From: Gemmatimonadota bacterium
GTDB lineage: Bacteria; Gemmatimonadota; Gemmatimonadetes; Gemmatimonadales; Gemmatimonadaceae
Assembly (NCBI GenBank): GCA_028287225.1
Contig: JAQBPZ010000203.1
Coordinates: forward strand, 1 to 13,470
Direction: 5' to 3'
Length of the DNA: 13,470 nucleotides
Made by a program: the position numbers and the translations under genes. Of the stretch, positions 1 through 5,383 are shown piece by piece; the first letter of the stretch is position 1, and each line of letters opens with the position of its first letter. Below the pieces are notes generated by a model. The model was not told the DNA's origin and ran no database searches. It saw only the letters and a program-made list of their open reading frames with translations.

Positions 1-228
1 GAGCGCCTGGCAGCCGACAAGCTGCGGCGCATGGGAGAGTTCCCGCTGCCGGAGTCGCTGCCGTACGGCGACCTGCTGTCCCTCTCCACCGAGGCGCGGC
101 AGAAGCTGTCGCGGCTGCGCCCCCGGACCCTCGCTCAGGCCGCGGCGCTCTCCGGCGTCAGCCCCACGGACCTGCAGAACCTCGTCATCGAGATCGAGAA
201 GCGACGCCGCGCCGCGGCTGCCACCTGA
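1..228 (+). CDS. mnmG: MnmG (GidA), C-terminal fragment: tRNA U34 carboxymethylaminomethyl-modification enzyme
   Basis: The window opens inside this gene, and the reading frame is open from base 1 to a TGA at 226-228. The 75 visible residues match the C-terminal helical domain of MnmG as I know it: a segment reading LSTEARQKLSRLRPRTLAQAA, followed by SGVSPTDLQNLVIEI and a basic tail. In the family this domain binds MnmE and tRNA, and the FAD-binding part lies upstream, outside the window. With MnmE the enzyme installs the cmnm5 group on U34 of certain tRNAs. In many bacteria mnmG lies beside rsmG and parAB near the origin, and parAB does follow here. The ATG at 31 is internal, not the gene start. 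Recognition is by sequence pattern only. Confidence 0.88.
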   Translation, partial: ERLAADKLRRMGEFPLPESLPYGDLLSLSTEARQKLSRLRPRTLAQAAALSGVSPTDLQNLVIEIEKRRRAAAAT

Positions 229-340
229 TCGCGGCGCCACGCCCGCAGCAGGTGTGCAACTTCTTCCGCCCCGCGCGTCTCCTCGTGACCGCGTGCGCAG
301 CCGCATGCGACGACGGTGTCATTTGGTAGCATTATGCTTC

Positions 341-358
341 CAATATGCCAGATATAGT
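341..358 (+). promoter_or_regulatory. AT-rich promoter-like island upstream of the SIMPL gene
   Basis: The 170 bases between mnmG and the next gene turn markedly AT-rich from about 320, unlike the GC-rich surroundings. A -10-like TATAGT lies at 353-358, about 40 bases before the chosen start at 398. I see no convincing -35 at the right distance; TTGGTA at 323-328 is too far upstream. The composition change supports a promoter, but the exact boxes are uncertain. Confidence 0.35.
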
Positions 359-397
359 GTCCTTCTGTCTTTATTTCATTCCCTTCACGGATTCCTG

Positions 398-1153
398 ATG
401 ACCATTCTCTCTCGCTCCCGTGCGGTGCGCGTCACCGCCCTCGTCGCGCTCGCGCTGGCCCCCTCCGCCATGGCGTCGGCGCAGTCGGCGGCACCATTCT
501 CCATCGTGCCTGCGGTCCCCTCGCTCGTCACCTCGGGCCAGGGCGAGGCCAAGGTCACGCCCGACCGGGCGTCGGTGATGATCAACGTGCTCACGCGCGC
601 GTCGACCGCCGCGGCGGCGGGCAACGACAACGCGCAGCGCACCCGGGCAGTGCTCGCGGCGCTCGAGAAGCTCGGCCTGCCGAAGGACCAGCTCAACACC
701 GAGGGCTATTCGGTGAGTCCGGAGATGGTCTACGGCAACGGGGTGGCCCCGCGCGTCACCGGCTACACCGTCACCAATACCGTGCGAGCCGAAACGAAGC
801 AGCCCGCCCAGGCCGGCGCGATCATCGACGCCGCGCTCGGCGCCGGCGCGAACATGATCAACGGGCTCTCCTTCTACGCGTCGTCCATCGAGACGCCGCG
901 CCGTCAGGCCATCGCCCTCGCCGTGGCCAATGCCCGCGCCGATGCCGAAGCCATGGCCATCGCCGCCGGCGGCTCGCTTGGCAACCTCCTGGAGCTCTCC
1001 ACCCAGGGCCCGACCGTCCCGCCGCGCCCGATGTTCGACATGGCTGTGCGGAAGGGCGCAATGGCGGCCGAAACGCCGGTGAATCCCGGGCAGCTGACCG
1101 TGAACGTCTACGTGACGGCGCGCTGGGCGTTCATGGCTGGTGGCGGCCGCTAG
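398..1153 (+). CDS. Secreted SIMPL-domain (DUF541) protein
   Basis: The 251-residue product starts with a typical Sec signal peptide: basic residues at 6-11, a hydrophobic core at 12-22 and an ASA-type cleavage site after residue 28. The mature part (about 44-250) reads as a SIMPL/DUF541 domain, with an early SGQGEAKVTPDRA motif, a long helix containing ALEKLGLPKDQLNTEGYSVSP and a closing LTVNVYVTARWAF strand. Proteins of this family (BP26/OMP28 type) are periplasmic or outer-membrane associated and form oligomers; their biochemical role is not settled. I chose the ATG at 398 because it places the signal peptide at the N-terminus. The frame is open back to a GTG at 254, but that would add 48 residues of unlikely sequence. 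The gene sits where rsmG is often found. Confidence 0.85.
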   Translation: MTILSRSRAVRVTALVALALAPSAMASAQSAAPFSIVPAVPSLVTSGQGEAKVTPDRASVMINVLTRASTAAAAGNDNAQRTRAVLAALEKLGLPKDQLNTEGYSVSPEMVYGNGVAPRVTGYTVTNTVRAETKQPAQAGAIIDAALGAGANMINGLSFYASSIETPRRQAIALAVANARADAEAMAIAAGGSLGNLLELSTQGPTVPPRPMFDMAVRKGAMAAETPVNPGQLTVNVYVTARWAFMAGGGR

Positions 1154-1182
1154 CGGTGTAGGTTGACGGTGCTGCACAGGCT

Positions 1183-1215
1183 GGCTCGTCGGGCGCTGGA
1201 GTGACCGGACGAGCC
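1183..1215. terminator. Hairpin between the SIMPL gene and the LAGLIDADG-parAB operon
   Basis: GGCTCGTC at 1183-1190 is perfectly inverted as GACGAGCC at 1208-1215, leaving a 17-base loop. It lies 30 bases after the SIMPL stop. No T-tract follows, so it could be a weak terminator or an operator for the downstream operon. An 8-bp stem in GC-rich DNA can also arise by chance. Confidence 0.3.
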
Positions 1216-1221
1216 TGCTGA

Positions 1222-1282
1222 TGTGCCACGTGCCTCCATATGGCAAAAGCGCGCCAGCGGTCGCGTCTGTGCCACGTGCCTC
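1222..1282 (+). repeat. Pair of 15-bp direct repeats with a CACGTG core
   Basis: The 15-mer TGTGCCACGTGCCTC occurs exactly at 1222-1236 and again at 1268-1282, 46 bp apart start to start. Both copies lie just upstream of the LAGLIDADG-parA-parB operon. The CACGTG core and the leading TGT match the centre and left edge of the general ParB site (parS), but the rest does not. The second copy ends 35 bp before the GTG at 1318, a plausible operator position. Confidence 0.5.
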
Positions 1283-1305
1283 TGTTCCAGCCGGGAACAT
1301 CCCCC

Positions 1306-1311
1306 TACATT
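1306..1311 (+). promoter_or_regulatory. Possible -10 box for a leaderless LAGLIDADG-parAB transcript
   Basis: TACATT ends 6 bases before the GTG at 1318. If used as a -10 element, transcription would begin at or next to the start codon, giving a leaderless mRNA. This fits the lack of any Shine-Dalgarno sequence before that GTG. The -35 region is weak. Known leaderless genes in several GC-rich phyla have this spacing, but here it is only a suggestion. Confidence 0.25.
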
Positions 1312-1317
1312 CCCGGC

Positions 1318-1677
1318 GTGCATGACTTCGAGATCGGCTATATCATGGGCCTGGTGGTCGGCGAGGGATCCTTCACGGCCGACCGACAGCAACCTTACCT
1401 GCAGGTCAAGCTCCACGCACGAGACCCCTTCCCGCTCCGATTCCTCGAAGAACGGCTCGGCGGAAGAGTCTATGGTCCATATACCCACCAGGGGCGCCAC
1501 TACTTCACCTGGCTGCTCCGTGGACCATCCCTCCGCGAGGCGATTCCCATGTTTCGCGACCATCTGCCGGAAAGCTGGAAGAGAGAGCAATTCGATCGCT
1601 GGCTCAGTCGCCACTACGACTTCCTCGTCCGCGAGCTCCCCGCCGCGTCCGACCCCATCACAGACACCGACCGATAG
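1318..1677 (+). CDS. Small single-motif LAGLIDADG-fold protein in the parAB operon
   Basis: The 119-residue product carries one LAGLIDADG-type helix, IGYIMGLVVGEGSF (residues 6-19 from the GTG start). The usual acidic residue is Glu16, as in the EG(S/C)F variants. The rest fits one half of a LAGLIDADG homing-endonuclease fold: a beta strand with LQVKLHARDPFPLRFLEE, then a GRVYGPY hairpin, then a closing helix with SWKREQFDRWL. Proteins with one motif act as homodimers in the family. No intron or intein surrounds it. It ends 6 bp before the parA GTG, so it is probably co-transcribed and coupled. I prefer the GTG at 1318 because homology-like sequence begins there. An ATG at 1240 would add 26 basic residues across the second 15-bp repeat. 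Nuclease activity cannot be judged; a DNA-binding regulator is equally possible. Confidence 0.8.
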   Translation: MHDFEIGYIMGLVVGEGSFTADRQQPYLQVKLHARDPFPLRFLEERLGGRVYGPYTHQGRHYFTWLLRGPSLREAIPMFRDHLPESWKREQFDRWLSRHYDFLVRELPAASDPITDTDR

Positions 1678-1683
1678 GCACTC

Positions 1684-2529
1684 GTGGCCCGCGTCATCGC
1701 AATTGCCAACCAGAAGGGCGGAGTAGGAAAGACAACGACCGCCGTCAACCTCGCCGCCAGCCTCGCGGTCGCCGAGCGACGCACCCTCCTCATCGACGGA
1801 GACCCCCAGGGGAACGCCACCAGCGGCGTCGGCATCCCCCGGGAGAGCTTCGAGTCCACCACCTACGACGTCCTCATCGGCGCGACCACCATCGCCGAGT
1901 CCCGGATCCGCGCGGTGCAGTTCGCCCATCTGGACGTCCTCCCCGCGACACCGGACCTGGCTGGTGCAGAGGTGGAGCTCGTCGACGCCGACCGCCGAGA
2001 GCGGCGCATGGGCGACGCCATCACCCGCATCCGCGACGAGTACGACTTCATCCTCATCGACTGCCCACCCTCGCTGGGCCTCATCACCCTCAACATGCTC
2101 GCCGCGGCAGACGCGCTCCTCATCCCCCTCCAGTGCGAGTACTACGCGCTCGAGGGGCTGAGCCAGCTCCTCAACACCGTTCACCTCATCCAGCATGGCG
2201 TGAACCCCGAGCTCGGCATCGATGGCGTGCTGCTCACCATGTACGACGCCCGGCTGAACCTGTCCCGCCAGGTCGCAGCCGACGCGCGCGAATACTTCGG
2301 CACCAAGGTCTTCCAGACCGTCGTGCCCCGGAACGTGAGGCTCGCTGAGGCGCCGAGCTTCGGCAAACCGATCGTGCTCTACGACGTCCAGAGCATCGGC
2401 GCACAATCCTACATGGCCATCGCGAACGAGCTCATCGCGCGCGAAACGGACCCCGAGGGGGCCCACCTGCCCGGCAGCACCACCGCCGCCGCAGCGGCCA
2501 CACGCATGGATGCCGGGGGCGACGCATGA
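1684..2529 (+). CDS. parA: ParA: chromosome-partitioning ATPase (Soj family)
   Basis: The 281-residue product is a canonical ParA/Soj protein. It has the deviant Walker A KGGVGKTT at residues 11-18 with both signature lysines, the switch motif LLIDGDPQGN at 35-44 and Walker B DFILIDCPPSLG at 121-132. The N-terminus begins directly at the P-loop strand with no regulatory extension, as in chromosomal ParA. It binds DNA non-specifically as an ATP dimer, and ParB stimulates its ATPase, moving origin regions apart. The GTG start at 1684 gives the standard ARVIAIANQKGG N-terminus. It lies 6 bp after the LAGLIDADG gene stop, and the gene overlaps parB by four bases, so the three form one operon. Confidence 0.97.
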   Translation: MARVIAIANQKGGVGKTTTAVNLAASLAVAERRTLLIDGDPQGNATSGVGIPRESFESTTYDVLIGATTIAESRIRAVQFAHLDVLPATPDLAGAEVELVDADRRERRMGDAITRIRDEYDFILIDCPPSLGLITLNMLAAADALLIPLQCEYYALEGLSQLLNTVHLIQHGVNPELGIDGVLLTMYDARLNLSRQVAADAREYFGTKVFQTVVPRNVRLAEAPSFGKPIVLYDVQSIGAQSYMAIANELIARETDPEGAHLPGSTTAAAAATRMDAGGDA

Positions 2530-3461
2530 GCGCCGACACTCCGCGCCGGCTCGGACGAGGCCTCGAGGCCCTCATCTCGACCGCCAAACAGCAACGCGAC
2601 CCGGCAACGCCGGCGGAGCGGTCGAAGGCGGACCTCCAGCGGCTCCGGATCGCCGATATCCAGCCCAATCCATTCCAGCCGCGCCGCACATTCACGCCGG
2701 AAGACCTCGCGGACCTGGAGAGCTCGCTGCGAGCCAGCGGACTGATCCAGCCGATCACGGTTCGGGCTCGCCCTGCGGGGGGGTACGAGCTCGTCGCCGG
2801 CGAACGCAGGCTGCGCGCGGCCACCCGCCTCGGCTGGAGCGACATCCCCGCCCTCATCCGTGATTTCGACGATCAGGCCATGCTCACCCTGGCGCTCGTC
2901 GAGAACCTCCAGCGCGCCAACCTCAACCCGCTCGAGGAAGCCCAAGGCTACCAACGACTGATCGACGAGTTCGGTCTCACCCAGCAGCAGGTGGCGGACG
3001 CGATCGGGAAGGACCGGACCACGATCACAAATCTGCTGCGCGTGCTGACCTTGCCGGCCGCAGTGCTGAAGATGGTGGAACGCGGTCACATCACCGCCGG
3101 CCACGCGCGAGCGTTGCTCGTGGTGAAGGACCCGAAGCAGCAGGTCGAGCTGGCCAACGAGATCGTCGCGCGTGGTCTCTCCGTCCGGGAAGTCGAAGCG
3201 CGCGCCCGCGGGAACCCGAGCCCGCCCGGTGGCAGCCCGCCGAGCACGGCACCGGGCAAAGGCCCGGCCCAGATCATCTCCGCCGCACCGGATCCCGCCA
3301 CCCGCCGAGCGGAAGAGCAGCTCCGGAAACGGCTCCAGACCGACGTCAGCATCCAGCAGCTCGGCAACGAGCGCGGCGTCGTCCGCATCTCCTTCTACAG
3401 CCACGACGACCTCGACCGCGTCCTGGAGATGGTGCTCGGCAAGCGCTCGGACTTCGACTGA
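2526..3461 (+). CDS. parB: ParB: parS-binding CTP-dependent partition protein
   Basis: The 311-residue product has the full ParB layout. The N-terminal RRLGRGLEALI (7-17) is the usual ParA-contacting segment. The ParB/Srx CTP-binding domain follows with NPFQPRR (48-54), GERR (92-95) and ENLQR (126-130). A helix-turn-helix at about 150-172 includes LTQQQVADAIGKDRTTITNLL, then GHARALL at 192-198. A proline/glycine-rich linker (about 230-262) leads to the C-terminal dimerisation domain. It loads at parS, spreads as a CTP clamp and works with ParA. The ATG overlaps the parA stop as ATGA. No exact 16-bp consensus parS (TGTTTCACGTGAAACA) was found by eye in the window. Confidence 0.97.
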   Translation: MSADTPRRLGRGLEALISTAKQQRDPATPAERSKADLQRLRIADIQPNPFQPRRTFTPEDLADLESSLRASGLIQPITVRARPAGGYELVAGERRLRAATRLGWSDIPALIRDFDDQAMLTLALVENLQRANLNPLEEAQGYQRLIDEFGLTQQQVADAIGKDRTTITNLLRVLTLPAAVLKMVERGHITAGHARALLVVKDPKQQVELANEIVARGLSVREVEARARGNPSPPGGSPPSTAPGKGPAQIISAAPDPATRRAEEQLRKRLQTDVSIQQLGNERGVVRISFYSHDDLDRVLEMVLGKRSDFD

Positions 3462-3468
3462 CGATCGC

Positions 3469-3494
3469 ACCGCCGCCACCGTGGCACGGGCGGT
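3469..3494 (+). terminator. GC-rich hairpin after parB
   Basis: ACCGCC at 3469-3474 pairs with GGCGGT at 3489-3494, and inside it GCCAC at 3475-3479 pairs with GTGGC at 3481-3485. It starts 8 bases after the parB stop. The short TAAT that follows is not a proper T-tract, so a factor-independent terminator is plausible but unproven. Confidence 0.4.
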
Positions 3495-3525
3495 AATCAT
3501 GTGTTTCCAGGGCCGGAGCGGCGAG

Positions 3526-3614
3526 TTGTCAACATTTGACGTAACCTGCTGTGGCACAAACGTTTGACCACCACCCAATGACACGACGCGGCCGGTTGTC
3601 CACAGTTGTCCACA
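3526..3614 (+). promoter_or_regulatory. DnaA-box cluster: oriC or DnaA-controlled promoter candidate
   Basis: The 9-mer TTGTCCACA occurs at 3596-3604 and 3606-3614 as a perfect tandem 10-bp repeat including the preceding G. TTGTCCACA is the DnaA-box form known from high-GC Actinobacteria and is one base from the E. coli TTATCCACA. A third site, TTGTCAACA at 3526-3534, differs at one base. The stretch 3527-3577 is locally more AT-rich and has two TTTGAC hexamers (3535-3540 and 3563-3568). The position directly after parB and near mnmG fits an origin region. The tandem boxes fall inside the first codons of the next gene. Only three boxes are seen, fewer than in many origins. Confidence 0.5.
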
Positions 3615-4591
3615 TGCTGCTCGCCCTCGCCGCACTGGCCTGCGGACGCGGCGACGCCCCCGCCGGAGCGGACGCCACGCCGGCGGCCGGGAAGCCCTTC
3701 CGCGTCGCCCTCCTCACCCCGGGGCCGATCAGCGACCAGTCCTGGAACGGCGGAGCCTACGCCGGCCTCCTCCGCATCCGCGACTCCCTCGGCGCCACCG
3801 TCAGCCACATCCAGACGAAGACCCCCGCCGAGTTCGAGGAGCAGTTCCGGCAGTACGGCGCGCAGGGATACGACCTCGTGTTCGGCCACGGCTTCGAGTT
3901 CCAGGACGCCGCGAAACGGGTGGCCGGAGACTTCCCGAAAACCATCTACGTCATCACCTCCGCGACCACCACCGCCGACAACGTCGCCGGCATCAGCTTC
4001 GGCTTCTCCGACGCGTCCTACCTGGCCGGCATGATCGCCGGGACCATGACGAAGTCCAACATCCTCGGCACCATTGGCGGCACCGAGCTGCCGCCGGTGA
4101 AGGAAAGCTTCGCCGCCTTCGCGCGCGGCGCGCACGCGGTCAACCCGCGCGTCACCATCGTGGCATCGTTCATCGGCAACTGGGACGACGTCAGCGCCGG
4201 CAAGGAACAGGCGCTCGCCCAGATCGGGCGCGGCGCCGACGTCATCTTCCAGAATGCCGACGCCGCGGGACTCGGCGTCTTCCAGGCCGCGCGCGAGACG
4301 AAGAAGGCGCTGGTGATCGGCTCCAACAGCAATCAGAACGCGATCGCCCCCGAAGTCACCATCGGCAGCGTCGCCATCGATCTGCCACACGCCTTCCTGA
4401 CCGTCGCCCGCGAAGTGCACGACAAACACTTCAAGGCACGCGTCATCACCCTCGGCGCATCCACCGACGTGGTGACGCTCGTGCTGAACCCCGCCTTCGC
4501 GAGCCGCATCCCCGCGCCCCTCATGCACACGGTCGATTCGCTCCGCGCAGAGATGAAAGCCGGCCGCTTCTCCGAGAGCACCGGACACTAG
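3578..4591 (+). CDS. BMP-family substrate-binding lipoprotein of an ABC importer
   Basis: The 337-residue product begins with a basic N-terminus (TRRGR), a hydrophobic stretch and a candidate lipidated cysteine at residue 22 (LALAALAC). The lipobox is not ideal, since position -3 is Ala. A short Ala/Pro/Asp linker follows, then the BMP/PnrA domain from about residue 40: VALLTPGPISDQSWNGGAY at 43-61, the family's ligand-site start, and later VFGHGFEFQDAA, SFGFSDASYLAG and IFQNADAAGLG. Family members (PnrA, BmpA/NupN) bind purine nucleosides at the outer face of the membrane and deliver them to the permeases encoded downstream. I chose the ATG at 3578; a GTG at 3551 and an ATG at 3614 are in frame alternatives. 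The first codons contain the tandem DnaA-type boxes. Confidence 0.9.
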   Translation: MTRRGRLSTVVHMLLALAALACGRGDAPAGADATPAAGKPFRVALLTPGPISDQSWNGGAYAGLLRIRDSLGATVSHIQTKTPAEFEEQFRQYGAQGYDLVFGHGFEFQDAAKRVAGDFPKTIYVITSATTTADNVAGISFGFSDASYLAGMIAGTMTKSNILGTIGGTELPPVKESFAAFARGAHAVNPRVTIVASFIGNWDDVSAGKEQALAQIGRGADVIFQNADAAGLGVFQAARETKKALVIGSNSNQNAIAPEVTIGSVAIDLPHAFLTVAREVHDKHFKARVITLGASTDVVTLVLNPAFASRIPAPLMHTVDSLRAEMKAGRFSESTGH

Positions 4592-4597
4592 CGCGAC

Positions 4598-5383
4598 ATG
4601 ACCGCCCCCTCCGTACCACTCGAGCGCATCTCGGCACATCTCGACGCACTGCTCGCCACCGCGACCGTGCCCGACTACCCCGGCGCGCTCAATGGCGTGC
4701 AGGTCGAGCATGCCGGCCCCGTCACCCGGTGCGCGGTCGCCGTGGATGCATCCCTCCGCACCATCGAGGGCGCCGTGGCCGACGGCGCGAACCTCCTCAT
4801 CGTCCACCACGGGCTGTTCTGGGGCGGGGCACAACCGGTCACCGGCCGAGTCTACCGCCGCATGCGCACCCTCATGCAGCATGACGTCGCGGTCTACTCC
4901 TCGCACCTCCCGCTGGACCTCCACCCGACCCTCGGCAACAACCACCTCCTCGCCAGGGCGCTCGGCCTCGTCCCGGCCGGTGGATTCGCGCGCTCGCAGG
5001 GCATCCACGTCGGAGTCCTGGGCGACGCCGACGTGGAGACCGCGACGCTCGTGACGGCGCTTCACGCCATCGCCCGCGAGCACGGCGGCTCGCTCACCAG
5101 CGTCGGCGTGCAGCCGGGCCGCCGCACCCGCCGCTGGGCCGTCTGCACCGGCGCCGGCGCGTCGAGCGACACCCTGCGCGAGGCCGCGGCGGCCGGCGTC
5201 GACACGCTCATCGTCGGCGAAGGCCCGCACCATACCGGCGTGGACGGCCCGGAGCTCGGCATCGCCATCCTCTACGCCGGACACTACGCCACCGAGACCT
5301 TCGGGGTGCGCGCGCTCGGCGCGGAGCTCGAGCGGGCGTTCGGACTCCCCTGGTCATGGATCGCGGCGCCCACCGGACTGTGA
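4598..5383 (+). CDS. Nif3-like (YbgI/YqfO) dinuclear metal-binding protein
   Basis: The 261-residue product is a short-form Nif3/DUF34 protein without the extra inserted domain of YqfO types. Likely metal ligands are visible: His70-His71 in LLIVHHGLFW, Asp107 in SSHLPLDLHP, and His229 with Glu233 in YAGHYATE. The N-terminus has the conserved NGVQVEH segment at 32-38. Family members form toroidal hexamers with two metals per subunit. The automatic name GTP cyclohydrolase 1 type 2 rests on limited evidence, and the real function is debated. It starts 6 bp after the lipoprotein gene and its TGA overlaps the ATPase GTG, so it lies within the transporter operon. This could point to a hydrolase acting on the imported compound, but that is inference. 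Confidence 0.9.
   Translation: MTAPSVPLERISAHLDALLATATVPDYPGALNGVQVEHAGPVTRCAVAVDASLRTIEGAVADGANLLIVHHGLFWGGAQPVTGRVYRRMRTLMQHDVAVYSSHLPLDLHPTLGNNHLLARALGLVPAGGFARSQGIHVGVLGDADVETATLVTALHAIAREHGGSLTSVGVQPGRRTRRWAVCTGAGASSDTLREAAAAGVDTLIVGEGPHHTGVDGPELGIAILYAGHYATETFGVRALGAELERAFGLPWSWIAAPTGL

Noticed and set aside
254..397. Extended N-terminus of the SIMPL protein from the GTG at 254
   Set aside because: It would place 48 residues before a good signal peptide and run through the AT-rich promoter-like island.
1147..1156. The short palindrome CCGCTAGCGG over the SIMPL stop codon
   Set aside because: Ten bases of self-complementarity in GC-rich DNA is weak, and no loop or T-tract makes it a terminator.
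3497..5284. Long minus-strand frames opposite the lipoprotein and nif3 genes
   Set aside because: They mirror real plus-strand genes that have clear family motifs and tight operon spacing, and their own translations show no domain.
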